Shown here in pieces: positions 13,471-25,180 of a DNA stretch of 64,000 nt; positions within the stretch are counted from its first letter, which is position 1, and every line of letters begins with the position of its first letter. Origin of the DNA: Pogostemon cablin (lineage: Eukaryota; Streptophyta; Magnoliopsida; Lamiales; Lamiaceae); contig CM042966.1 in NCBI GenBank assembly GCA_023678885.1, positions 26,240,028 through 26,304,027 on the forward strand, written 5' to 3'. Below the pieces are notes generated by a model. That model was not told the origin of the DNA. It made no database searches and worked only from the letters and a program-made list of their open reading frames with translations. A program made the translations under genes and the position numbers.

Positions 13471-14150
13471 ATGAAAATGGGTGGACATGCATTACTCAAA
13501 ACCCTCTCAATCTTGACAACAATCCTCTTTTTCCTACAAACTTCATCAGCTCACAATCATCGAAACAGCAACTTCAAAACAGAGGTGTTTCTCTCTCCTA
13601 AGATTATTCTAGAACCAGAGATAGTTTCCAACAAGATCTATCTCGGAATCGACTTCACACGTGGCCACATTGGTCTGAAGAGCGTCAACGCAGAAATCGT
13701 CGACGAAGCAGGACAATCAGTCCCCCTCCACGAGGTTTACCTCCACCACTGGCTCCTCCACAGATACTACGCCCCTGCCAACAACACCAATGGCACACAG
13801 ACACGTGGCACCGTCATCAACAACGGCGGGGTGTGCGGGGTCCACTCCCCGCTGACGCAGTAGTTCGGGTTCGGCGCCGAGAGCCGCAGGACGGATACGG
13901 ACATCCCGTACCCGTACGCGATAGAGGTCGGGGTTCCGGACGGATTCGAAGAGGGTGGTACTTCAATGTCCACATCATCGACACACGTGGCACCGTGGAC
14001 CGGATGCGGTGCACCGAGTGTTGGTTCGGGCTGTACAACGTGACGGTTGCCGGAGATGAAGCTGATACAGGGAGGAAGAGAGGTAAGCTCATCGTATCCA
14101 ATCTACGGGAAAGGAAAGGAAGCTGGAGATGAAGCTGGTTATCGTGGGGA
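13471..14150 (+). pseudogene. SURNod19 (stress up-regulated Nod 19) family gene, broken
   Basis: The frame starts with MKMGGHALL and a hydrophobic signal-peptide-like stretch ending in SSAHN (about residues 10-28). It then follows the SURNod19 family pattern: KTEVFLSPK, VSNKIYLGIDFTRGHIGLKS, VDEAGQSVPLHEVYLHHW, then a second part with FGFGAES, PYPYAIEV, WYFNVHIIDTRG and CTECWFGLYNVT. It is disabled. A TAG at 13861-13863 interrupts the family sequence just before FGFGAES, and a one-base shift near 13952 moves the later motifs to another frame. Similarity fades after about 14060 and nothing downstream restores the family's remaining length. Family members are secreted or membrane-linked plant proteins of poorly known function. 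It could also be a recent pseudogene with a truncated transcript. Confidence 0.65.
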
Positions 14151-14849
14151 TGTCCACGTGTTACCCGTCACCTGATCGGCAGGTCAAGATTTCACCGTGA
14201 GAGACACTCACCCTTATTTCCAAGTACAGCAATAACCGGAGTCATGCGGGAGTCATGGGCCTCTTTACCTGCTACTTGCAGACGACCCACCCCGCCCCAA
14301 CGCTCCCTAAATTCCACATCCACGTGCTACTTGCACTCCACAAAATGAAGACAATTCATATAATTAATGTAACCAGTTATTGCGTACAATTAATCTTCAT
14401 GTATAACATATAGAAATGCGACATTATTTTTTCACTTTTAATTTGTATAGAAACAAGAAGATTACTCATTGTAATATTGAGGTATAAGAACTTCACATAT
14501 TCCAGTTTCTATGAATATGAGGTTATTATTTGTGTTAATTAGTATTATATCTGTACTACTAAAATATCTTTTATGATAATAAAGTATCTATATTATATTA
14601 GACCAACTTTCAGCTAGATCATGACACCATCACTCATAACTCTACAAATTACAATACGTGAGTTCTAGAAGTTATCAGATTGTTCATTGGAGCTACACAA
14701 GTTTACAAATTTGAGCACATGAATATATGTGACAATAGTGAAAAATACACATTCTGATTTTTCAACTTTTAATACTAACATTCTCATTACAACTTTATCA
14801 ATTTTACTATTTATTAAATTTTTGGACAAAAAAATCCCTGATGATTTTT

Positions 14850-16390
14850 CCGTAAATTACCATGGGGGTGGTTCAACCTCCCTTCCCATCCACCTCGAAA
14901 CTACCCCAATATCAGCGAAACCCGCCCCCTGAAACCCCACCCCAAGAGTTGGCATCACCCCTTACTCCCCACCACTCCCCATCACTCCTTGCAAACTTTC
15001 AATCCCACCGCGCCTTTCTTCCATTTTTTTTCTTTCGAAAATTCAAACTATCAATATCAATTTTCTTCTTTCAAAACTTTGAAATCTAACATCCCGATGA
15101 ACTGAAATCTCGAATCACATCCACAATTGAAATTTGAAACTGATTTCGAAGCCCATCTACAATCTGGATTTTGCCCTATTTTTCCGTCGACTGAACGTCT
15201 AAGCAAAAGCTTCGCCCTTGTTGAATCGCATCAGGTAGAACCATGTCGTGCTGTCGTCTTAGTTTGTGAAGCTTTCCGGTGTAACGTCGTCGAAGTATTC
15301 TTTGTGCCCTCCTCAATTTCGTAATCATCGTAGGTATGCTTGTGCTCTGCAAGGACTTTATCTTAAATTTTTTTATTCAATTTGTGATTCCACGTGATGC
15401 TGAATCATCTGTTTCTGTATATTGTTATTAAAGCCTGAGCGCTATACAATTTCCTCTGCATACGAGTTTTGTATTTTGATATGGAGCTATGGGTGAGTTA
15501 ATTGGCCCTTTTTTGAAGCCACCAACTGCATAATTGTGCCCATTTTCAATTACATTACGCCGTGGGCAAGCTTCATATAATATTGGTCACACATATTATT
15601 ATGTGCTTACCTATTTGAATCTCGAATATAATGGGAGAATAGTTGCTGAAGGTAATTCAAATGTATTCTTCTTTATGGTGTATAATGTGAAATGATTATT
15701 TAGAAGTGGCTGCCTATTAAAGTGAAAGACAAATTGTTTTGAAAGAGGTTCTTAGTTCTTGACTTATTTGATCTAAGGTGGCCTTAACATCATCGTTCTG
15801 ATCTTCGGGAGGTGAGTAAGGGTGCATTGATATTTTTTGTTCTCTTTGTTGTTTTCCTATTTAAAGGATGAAAAGTTTGTTATACGACAGCAATGGTGCA
15901 AATTTTGGATTAGAATGGTAGTGCTTAATTTATAATAACTTGATGTTCTATTATTCTATGATGAATTTACTTTGAATTAGGTTTTGAATGCATATATATT
16001 CTTCTATGTTGATTTAGAATGGAATGATGGAAGTAGCAAAATTTTATTTTCAATTACGTTTTTAATTCATATATATTCTTCTCTTAGGAGTGAAAATGGG
16101 ATGTTAGAAGTAGCAATAACTCAATAATATCTATTTTTTATGTTGAAGTAGGATGTAATGAGCATCTTCCTAATAACGAATGGTATTTATACAGAGATTT
16201 AACTTACTTGATGACCTATATGATCACAGTTATGAATACCTATATGATGACCTATATGATCACCTTTATGAATACCTACATGATGACCTATATGATACCT
16301 ACATGATGACCTATATGATCACCTTTATGAGTACCTACATGATGACCTATATGATCACCTTTATGAGTAACTATATGACCACCTGATTGT
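14850..16390 (+). repeat. Left long terminal inverted repeat of the MULE
   Basis: The reverse complement recurs at about 19850-21730. Easily seen pairs are the block at 15090-15330 with 21240-21510; 'atggaatgatggaagtagcaa' at 16020 with its complement near 20465; and 'aatggtatttatacagag' at 16180 with its complement near 20025. It is pyrimidine-rich at the outer end and includes the tandem array at 16203-16384. Confidence 0.75.
16203..16384 (+). repeat. Subterminal minisatellite in the left MULE arm
   Basis: Imperfect tandem units of roughly 12 bp (atgacctatatg / atcacctttatg / aatacctacatg) combine into higher-order units of about 36-48 bp. The open frame running through it (DDLYDHLYEYL...) is a by-product of the repeat and not a gene. 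Confidence 0.85.
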
Positions 16391-16474
16391 ACTGTATATC
16401 CTTTTCATGTTTTGCAGTTGACATTTATAATTTTTGACGTGTTTTCTGTTAACGTGATCTGTTTTTGCAGTGTA

Positions 16475-17420
16475 ATGGCACCCTTTCCAATCATTCTTGT
16501 CAATGCTAATGCTCACTGGAACGGCGTTGAGTATGTTGGAGGCATTGAGTTGGGTGTGCATTTGCTTAGCATTGTCCATAATGTTGAGTCGCTTAGAGAA
16601 GCAGTGCACAGGGGTTTTGAAGACGAATCACGAGACCTTTAACTTTGACATGTACCAAGTTAGAAAAAATGAATGACATGAATATTCGTCTTCCAATCTT
16701 GACCGATCTCGATGTTTGTTGTCTCTTAGACACACAGGGGACCCCGCAGGTATCTGTGGATGGAACCAGTGGTCGTATTCCCTTGACAAGAGGTGAAGGG
16801 AACGGGTGCAATGGTTTAAGTAGTCGGGGTACGACAATGTTAGACCTATTGAATAATATGGAGTGTGGGGTCGCCCCAAACTACATGGTTGACAATGTTA
16901 GTCCGAACAACGTTGTAGACTTGTCGGTGGACTCGCATGAAGACGACGTTGAAGGTGGTTCGTCTTGGGATGGGGATAGTGTTTCCCAAGCTAGTGATGG
17001 TGAAGGGGAATCCGAGAATGATCATGCTAGTACCGGGATGAACTTTTCCACAACAATGTCTAATGACTCCACATCTAGTTGCCATGATGATGAATCCATG
17101 TCCAACCTCCCCATTTTCAGAACACCTAGTAATGATCCCATATCCCAACCTAATGTACCAATTCATGATTCGTAGAAAGGAGCAGTGAATGATATATCCC
17201 TGAAAAAGATTAACATGAGGGATGAGATAGTAGTTGACGTTTTCATTTATCATCTTACCAGAGGTATTGATTTCCTAGTGCGTTAGATAGCATGCTATTT
17301 GTAAAGAAAAAGTTCCCTGTACGTTCTTGTTTGGTGCTCAGAGTGAGCATGGGATTTGGAGGTGTACAATAACCCACATAGAAACATCAGGAATATGTTA
17401 TAGTGATGGGAGTTGTAAAC
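16475..17420 (+). pseudogene. MULE transposase (MURA-type) N-terminal remnant
   Basis: An ATG at 16475 directly follows an acceptor-like tttttgcag and opens with MAPFPIILVNANAHWNGVEY, like the N-terminal region of plant MURA proteins. After a stop at 16640-16642 and a frameshift, the next frame (to 17175) has NIRLPILTDLDVCCLLDTQG, an expected MURA N-terminal motif, followed by an acidic Ser/Asp/Glu-rich linker. A further frame near 17280-17350 (LFVKKKFPVRSCL) resembles the segment before the MuDR zinc-binding region. The catalytic DDE domain and the C-terminal zinc knuckle are absent, so the element cannot supply its own transposase. Assignment rests on motif resemblance only. Confidence 0.5.
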
Positions 17421-17454
17421 ACGAAAACCCTAAAACTTAAACAATAACCCGCAA

Positions 17455-19620
17455 TACTAACAATACTAACTCACTTAACAAAAATCGATAAGAGAAGCGA
17501 TTGCCATTACCTCTGTGGACAACCAGCCATCCTTTTGGTGTATGTTATCCATGAATGACAAATTCAAGAGTGTTCGATTGGGATTAATACACACAATTAC
17601 TGCATTTGATTTCATCTTTGTCTAGTCCCACCACTTCTCAAACTTTTCAATCAGATCAGACGAGTATTCACCAGCAGATATGTCACCGGAGCCAATACTT
17701 GAAGATTTATTCTTATTTTCCACCGTCTCACAGGTGTATGGCGTCCTCGTTTGTGGACCTGGGAATACTGTTCGATGGCTTGTTCGCACTGGCTCATTCT
17801 TTTTACCCTGTATTTTATAACAAATGGAACTGCTATGTTAATATAACTCGTGATCAACTGATTTAGAATATTATGGTGTGCATTACCATCATGTAATCAA
17901 GTTTTGTACACTTATGTTAATTTTACCTTTTTACGACTACCGGCATATTTCTTTATCGGGGTTCTCACCACTCTAACATCAATACTTCCAACCGGCGTCT
18001 CATCCCCTACCGTGTTGTCCCCATCTTCCTTTTTTATACATCGTTCAACTGATCAACCGTGCTAGCATGTGGAGGGGCTAGAGAAGGGACAATATTATCC
18101 TTTAGAGGAGAATACGTTGGTGGCACTGAAAATGGTGAACTGGTTGGGTATCTCTCAACACACCCAATCGGTGGCTCCATCACCCAACCCTCAGCTGCAT
18201 TTGGATTTTCATCGTGGATGTCTTTAGGCCCACTTGCTTTAGGATTGGTTGTGGAAGGGTCAACACTGTCATTTATTAGGGTGGTGGCAGGTGGAGTTGT
18301 ACTGGGAATGTGTTGGCGATCACCGCATGTGTCCTAGAAGGTGGGCTCTGCTCACTTTCCCTGTTGGACTGTCCACTTGTGGTTGGAGGGATAAGAATGT
18401 CTACACACCTTCTTATTCATCTCAACTCATCAATCATGGACAACTGAATACTCTTAACTTCCGCAAGTTCAGTCTTAACTTCTGCGATATCAGCTTTAAC
18501 CTCCGAAAATATTCTCTTCCAATGTGCTTTCTTCGAGCGGGGAGCTGCATCATCAGAAGAGCCATGTGCATCAGCATCCGGTGATGAACCCAAATGCATC
18601 AGGTCACCCTGAAGACGTATAGCGGACTCATTCTCCCAAGTGACAGCGCTAGCCTACGAAGTAGAGTCGCGCTCAATATCTGAGGGCTCAACACGTGCAT
18701 TAACCTCCACCTACAAGATAGAATGAGTTAAACGCAGTAAATTATTAAAAGAATCAACGTTGAACTGATACTGAAAACTTACATTTGAAGCATTCTTATC
18801 CCCGCCATGGAGATAAAAAAATAATTTCTTCCTCAGATCCGTGTACTTAGCCCGCACATTAGGTGACTAACGCAGAATACGTGGGGTTATATCACGACTA
18901 GCTTCCAACAAACCTCCGTATTTATCTCCAAGGGATGGGATAGCATCATAAGCCCAGCAGAGCAAAGCAATGGCAAAACCATTGGCGTCGACCATCGCTC
19001 TGCCCCCTCCAGCATCATTATACTTTACCTTCTTTCCGACAACCCTATTCCTCAGCAACCTAAACTCGGAATGAAGGTGATTGAATGAGACACGATCCCA
19101 TGCAAATGAGTTGAAACTCTCTAGATCGTCAGCAAGGTCTACGTATTTGAGATCAAGATTACCACACTTTGAACCCCGTGGCAACAACACACAGCCAAAC
19201 ACGATCAGAAGAGCTACCCTTAGCTGGTCTTCATCGTCTAACCCATCCGATAGTTTGCTCTGAATATCAGTCATTGAAAGGACAGCCAAGTCCCCAAAAT
19301 ATCTGACTCCGAACTTTCTTCAGCAATGGTGGGGTAAGGGCCAAATGCCAAACCCGTAACAAGTGCAAACTTTCTTGGCTCACAATGTGTTATGGAATTA
19401 TTCACCCAAAAAGTTAGGACGTCCGACGATGATTCCACATCTAGACATAACAACAGCTGAAGGTAAATCTGCCCTTGGAACTGAATATTGGTCAGCCCCA
19501 AAAGCTGCCCGAAGTAACTGTCCGGAACCTTGCCAACACTGTAGGGCGGAGTTTATTTCGGATCTCAAATACTCCAAGATTGGCCCTCTTCGAAATGGAT
19601 GCTGAATTTGGATTTTCAAT
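17455..19620 (-). pseudogene. DUF1985 / ULP1-like gene carried by the MULE
   Basis: The 5' part (19271-19501) reads NIQFQGQIYLQLLLCLDV, then TFWVNNSITHCEPRKFALVTGLAFGPYP, the typical DUF1985 pattern. After a one-base shift near 19300 the next frame (18867-19289) continues with LAVLSMTDIQSKL, LPRGSKCGNLDLKYVDLADD, FNSFAWDRVSFNHL and ANGFAIALLCWAYDAIPSL. A short coiled-coil-like piece follows at 18417-18599 (EVKADIAEVKTELAEVKS), and near 17480-17660 a frame gives LIEKFEKWWD and QKDGWLSTE, ending at a donor-like GAG|GTAATG. In plant ULP1-like transposon proteins a 'GWL' segment precedes the cysteine-protease core. I could not find that core (catalytic His, Asp, Cys) here, so the gene seems truncated. 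Confidence 0.55.
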
Positions 19621-19849
19621 ATGTGCCCTGCCCATCCTATTCATTGGATTAGATCACCTGTCAAAAAAATTCTACATTATGCTTACTATAATCAGTGTAA
19701 TAAAACATTACATCTACGGAAATAATCCCAAACATAAATTATGAACTGATTGACGGGCACAAAAAGGTTATCATATAAGTGATCAACAATTTAAACCCTT
19801 TAAATGTACTGCGTATTGGAAAAGATATGTCTTCTCGATCAAGTATGTG

Positions 19850-21730
19850 ATCATGTAGTTATCATGTAGGTGATCATATAGGTTTTCATGTAGGCAGTCA
19901 TAAAGGTAATCATATAGGTCATCATATAGATAATCATGTAGGTATTCATTTAGGTATTCATGTGGTGGCCATGTAGGTGGCCATATAGGGGATTATGCGG
20001 GTAATCATGTAAGTTAAAACTCTGTACAAATACCATTCATTATTAGGAAGATGCTCATTGATTCCTATTCAAACAACCAACTAAACCAATATATGTGGCA
20101 TTTATGACAGGGTATATTGCATAAATGTGAGTTACAAGGAGCCGTTGCGTGAGCAACCAGCGCTAGAAGTTGGAATTTATCAACTTAGGAATGATTAATC
20201 TCCACCAAATCTCACAATTTCTAATTATACTATATTTTATACTATTTACTATTTTTTATCACTTTATATTTTTATGTTAGAAAACAACTTACCACATTTA
20301 AAATAAAATATCAAAATTCAGCATTAGGTTTCTAAAAAATATGATATCAAATTTACTAAAAAAGCTGATAATATTGAATTTGTGCATCTTCTAACATCCC
20401 ATTTTCACTCCTCAGAGAAGAATATATATGTATTAAAAAATTAATTTAAAATAAAAATTTGCTACTTCCATCATTCCATTCTAAATCAACAGAGAAGAAG
20501 ATATATGCATTCAACACCTAATTCCAAGTAAATCCATCACAGAATAATAGAACATCAAGTTATTAGAAATTAAGCACTACATTTGTAATCCAAACTCTAC
20601 ACCATTGTTGTAGTATAACAAGTTTTCACCCTTTGAAAAGAAAAACTACAAAGAGAACAAAGAATATCAATGCACTCATATTCCCTCCCCTAGATCAGAA
20701 CTGTATTGATGATGTTAAGGCTACATCAAATCAAATATGGCAATAGCTAAGAACCTCTTTCAAAACAATTTGTCTTACACATTAATCAGCAACCATTTCT
20801 AAATACTCATTTCAAACTACATGCAATAAAGAATAAATTTTAATTCTCTTCACCAAATGTTCCCCTATTATATTCGAGATCTAAAAAGTTTCCAGTGAGA
20901 AATTAACAATATGTAAGCACTTAATGATATGTGTGACCAATATTATATGAACCTTGCCCACAGCGTAATGTAATTGAAAATGACCACAATTATGCAATTG
21001 ATGCCTTCAAAAAAAATGAGAATTACTCTCTGTATCTCTATATAACAATACAAAACTTGTGTTAAGAGGAAATTGTATACAACTCACACAATTTTTAGAG
21101 TACAATTCTTCCTTCTCTGTAGCACTCAAACTTCAATATTAATACACAGAAACGGATGATTCAACATCACTTCGAATCATAAATTGAACAAAAAAAATTA
21201 AAGATGAAAGACTCGCACAGCACGAACAACGAACAGATTCTATTAGCAAAGCATACCTTCGAAATGAATGGTGGAGATTGAGGAGGACGCAAAGAATACT
21301 TCGAAGAGGTTATACCGGAGAGCTTCAGAAATTAAGAGGACAACACGAAAAGCTTCTACCAGAGTCGATTCAACAATGGCAAATATTGGGATTCGAGATT
21401 CAGTCGATGGGAAAATAGCGTGAACTCCAGATTGTAGATGTGATTCGAGATCTAGATGTGCTTCGAAATCAGTTTCAAAATCCAATTGTGGATATGCTTT
21501 GTGATTTCAGTTCATCTCGACGTTTGATTTCTGAATTTTGACAGAAGATAAATGAGCTTGATAGTTTGGATTTTGAAAGAAAAAAACTGATTTAGGGTGC
21601 GGTGGGTTTGAAATATCACACGTGTGCTTGGGGGTGACGGATGATTTGGTTTTGGGTAGGGGTGTGGGTTTGTGGGTGGGTTCGGGGGGCAGGGTGGTTG
21701 GGGGTCATAACCCACCAGACAAAATTAATA
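19850..21730 (-). repeat. Right long terminal inverted repeat of the MULE
   Basis: Inverted partner of 14850-16390, somewhat longer because of extra insertions. The arms have clearly diverged, with many substitutions and small indels, so the element is not recent. Confidence 0.75.
19855..20010 (-). repeat. Subterminal minisatellite in the right MULE arm
   Basis: Inverted counterpart of the left array, built from units such as tatcatgtaggtgatcatat and gtcatcatatagat. Order and copy number differ from the left arm. Confidence 0.8.
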
Positions 21731-22813
21731 GTTTGCAATTAAGTGTATTGCGATCATAATTTTGACTATTGGGTAGATTTAATATCTTCTTTCTAAAAAT
21801 ATCGGTATTAGTTTTGGTTTAACAATTTTGTATAAAAAAAAGTCTCCCTGAATATGTTGTTGTAATTAGAGCCATAGTGGACAATTCAAAAACAATCAAT
21901 ATATTAGTTCTACTGTTTTCATGATTTGAAACTGAAATTACATTTATTCTTTATTTTGTGCAGATCTATACAAATGCTTGAGCTAAAATAAGTTAAAGAT
22001 TATAATCATTCCAGTTAAAGAATAATTATAATGCAATAAAATATTGTAACAAGATGTAGTGTAAGAATGACTTAGAAATAAGTTGATGTTCTTGAAGCCA
22101 CTGATCATGAGGTCGGAAAGGGAGGCGTGCATAATTGTGGGATGTGTATATATATTGTGTTTATGATAATATATATGTATGTATAGGTCGTGTACGATGT
22201 AGAAGGTTGTGGTATGGGGGTGGATAAGAATTTGGGTACGTTGATTGGAGGAGGACAAATGTGAGTTTAGACAATGGTGGGTACCTAATTTAATTATGGG
22301 AGGGAAACATACATGCTGAGGCTTAGCAACCATTGTTTATATATTGATAGATCAGTTCTTGCTATTCATTATCGTTATGCATATTCTGTTACGTACATTT
22401 TTGCTAACATAATGAGGGGGTGAACCGTTAAATGAATGATACGTAAATATATTTAAAAAGAAAATCTCAAAAAGTTTTGGAAATTATCACTATGTGGGAA
22501 GAGTTTGACTAATTCATGCATGCATGATGTATGGTATTTGACTACATTAATTATTAGAGCAACCACTAAGCGGTTAATGATGGGACAGTTATATTATTAT
22601 TGTTATGTAAATTAATTACCATTTTTCTATTTAAAATATATACTATATATTAGTATTATTTTTTATTTATACTATTATTATTTATAAAATAATTTATTAA
22701 ATAATTATCACCTTTTTCATAAACCAAGTATTAACATTTTATTTAAAAGTTATTATTTTTTATCTGTTTAGACAAAGACACACCAGAGACAGTAGATACT
22801 TACCCTTGAGATA

Positions 22814-22817
<4 letters not shown>

Positions 22818-22901
<84 letters not shown>
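22818..22901. repeat. (TA)n microsatellite
   Basis: About 40 uninterrupted TA units. Open frames of alternating Tyr/Ile across it are artefacts. Confidence 0.95.
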
Positions 22902-22904
<3 letters not shown>

Positions 22905-23154
22905 ATATATTGGGTGCACCCGGGTGCAAGGGTGCACTCATATGTGTATGTTTTTTTATTCTATTTTGTATACATATTATTTTATTTTGTATACGTGTTT
23001 TGTAATAATTGTATACTTTTTTCACATTAAGTTTTCATTAAAAAAATTAGCAATTAAATTGTATACATTTTTACTCTTAATTATATATGTTTCTATTTAT
23101 ATTTGTATATGAGTGCACCCTATCTTTAGGTGCACTCGGGTGCACACGGGTGCA

Positions 23155-23157
<3 letters not shown>
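22902..23157. mobile_element. Small MITE-like element with GGTGCACCC termini, between two (TA)n tracts
   Basis: The ends carry inverted copies of a palindrome-rich motif: ttgggtgcacccgggtgca and gggtgcactcata at the left, and tatgagtgcaccc and ggtgcactcgggtgcacac at the right. The AT-rich centre has recurring 'ttgtatac'. It is flanked on both sides by (TA)n, as expected if a TA-targeting element landed in a microsatellite. A related sequence (ggtgcaccctggtgca) lies at 34750-34770. Confidence 0.55.

Positions 23158-23232
<75 letters not shown>
23158..23232. repeat. (TA)n microsatellite
   Basis: A second long TA run on the far side of the MITE-like element. Confidence 0.95.
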
Positions 23233-23234
<2 letters not shown>

Positions 23235-24099
23235 TTTTGTACTGTTACGGCCCTCTAAATACTATTCCGGTCTCCGGCAGTGCATCTCACAAAACTCAAA
23301 TGTAAGACAATCAGGCACTGCCTAATTATTGTAATCTATTGAACATTCATATGCATATCAATTACTCCATTCGTAATATTTTTTTGCACGAAGATTAAAG
23401 AGTATAATATTTTAATGAAAAGTGAATTGGGAATATAATATTTTAATATGTAGTGGGTATGTGTATTAGTGACGTGTGTGGGGTGTGTGTACTCATGTAA
23501 ATATAGTAATATTTTTGTGTAGGTCCTATATGCTTGAAAAGGAAATGTCACAACTTTTGTGTAACAAAATTAAAAAAGAAAAGTGTCACAACTTCTGTGG
23601 GACGAAGAGATCGTACTACTTATCTAGCGTGACATAAAAAATCATAAGATTCATGTTACGTACATGGACTAATATTCGTCGAATAGCTTCATATACTCCT
23701 TCCATCCTTTGACCTTATATATTACGTAGTGGGGATTCCCAATTTCCCTTAAAAAAATAAAAATCACACATCAATCTAAGCATCCCCTTGAAATTTTTAC
23801 ATAGAGGATGGTGAAGACGGGGATGCAAATGGTGGTGAGGATGAAGAGGCATCCGTTACATTGGGGGAGAGCCCCCTGTTATATAGGTGATGTGAGCCTA
23901 CTATTATAGCAATAAATGTTCTAAACTCGTAGTCCGCGAGCATTAAATACACTAGGCTTGTGAAAGTTTGCTTTGGAAGATGAAAAAACCTATCGTTATA
24001 CATTGAGAAGTGAAAAAGTCTGACAAGGAGGTGATATTTGACTTGATAGGTCATCTACTGACCATCCTAAGGACTCCAACTCTAGGAGACATCGATTGG

Positions 24100-24460
24100 G
24101 CAGACCTCAACAGGAAGACATCGACATGATAGAGCTCAACTTTCGTAAGGAGAGCTCGGCAAGACAGAGATCAGCTTTGGCATGGAGAGCTCGGACAGAG
24201 CTTAGCTCTGGCATGGGGAGCTCGGCAGGGCAGACCTCAGCTTTGACATTGGGAGCTCAGTAGGATAGACCTTGATAGCACAGATCTCGGCTTCGGCAAG
24301 GAGAGCTCGGCAGGACAAAGCTCAACTTTGGCAAGACAAACCTCGACTCGGCCAGAAGACCTCGAATATTGGCAGGACAGAGCTCGGCGAAAAGACCTTG
24401 GACCTCGGCAAGACAGACCTCAGCTTTGGTATGGAGAATCTTGGCAGGATAGATCGCGTC
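24100..24460. repeat. Degenerate minisatellite with GAGCTCGGCAGGACAGA units
   Basis: Imperfect tandem copies of about 35-45 bp are built from gagctcggcaggacagac, ctcagctttggcatgg and variants. It is GC-rich compared with its flanks. Open frames run through it on both strands, but their repetitive Ala/Glu/Leu content follows from the repeat. Confidence 0.7.
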
Positions 24461-24506
24461 CTGTGTGTGGTGTGGTGATTTGGGTGTTTGACCACCTATT
24501 ATATTA

Positions 24507-24800
24507 CTCCCTCCGTCCCAAGAATACATTCGTCCTTTCCATTTTGGTCCGTTGCAAGAATACGTTCACCCCTAAAAATGGAAGGAGTACATAATATCAA
24601 TAACCTTACAATACTACAATATTATAAAAATGTCACCTTCTTTTTACACACAATCTAGTCAAAGTCAACTATATCATACAGTTTATTCTACCCAATTATC
24701 CTAAATACCCCCTCTTTTTCTTACATCACACTAACAAAAAATGACTTTTCTTAAACTCTGTGTCAGAGATTACACGAATATATTTTTGGGACGGAAGGAG
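24507..24800. mobile_element. Stowaway-type MITE
   Basis: Terminal inverted repeats CTCCCTCCGTCCCA (24507) and TGGGACGGAAGGAG (ending 24800) are flanked by the dinucleotide TA on both sides (24505-24506 and 24801-24802), the Stowaway/Tc1-mariner target duplication. Length 294 bp. Confidence 0.85.
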
Positions 24801-25180
24801 TATTAATAATTTAATATATTATTGACTATTTATTTATATTTAAAAAAATCAATCGAGTAATAGGGATGGCTCTTTTTTTCCGTGTGTTAATTTTATAGGG
24901 TCACGAGCTAATCGATTTGAGTAAAAAAAAAACTTTATTTAATTAAAGGATCATTATTTATACAAACCTAACTCCACCCTTATCAAATTAAATGGGCCGA
25001 GCCCGCACGGTCCTGCATAGCCCATACTAACATCTTTAATTATTAGATATAAAAATATATTAAAAAATGAAAAGGAATGAATATTGCAACAAATTAAACT
25101 GTGGGGCGGTAAAAATTAACTCTAATTTCTTCCGCTTTTGATTCTGAAGCTCCAAATACGTACGTCGAATCTTGTTTACG

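Larger units (their letters stand above)
14735..21780. mobile_element. Mutator-like element (MULE) with long inverted repeats, Kaonashi-like
   Basis: About 1.5 kb at the left end (from about 14.85 kb) is repeated in inverted orientation at the right end (to about 21.73 kb). Corresponding translations of the two arms align well (15127-15324 + and 21243-21485 -, sharing FETDFEAH, LQSG and EVFF.) The interior holds a MURA-type transposase remnant on the plus strand and a DUF1985/ULP-like gene on the minus strand, a combination known from Kaonashi MULEs. The outermost ends and the target-site duplication could not be fixed. Weaker similarity (caatagt.aaaa) suggests ends near 14.73 and 21.78 kb. 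Confidence 0.7.

Noticed and set aside
16180..16386. Plus-strand DDLYDHLYEYL repeat protein
   Set aside because: Direct translation of the MULE minisatellite; no start context or continuation.
21983..22333. 116-codon minus-strand frame starting MVAKPQHVCF
   Set aside because: His/Thr/Ile-rich in AT-rich DNA with no recognisable domain; could be a first exon (a donor-like GTACCC follows codon 16), but nothing supports it.
22768..23325. Tyr/Ile repeat frames
   Set aside because: Artefacts of the (TA)n microsatellites.
24257..24594. Frames on both strands across the GAGCTCGG array
   Set aside because: Follow from the tandem repeat; no family pattern.
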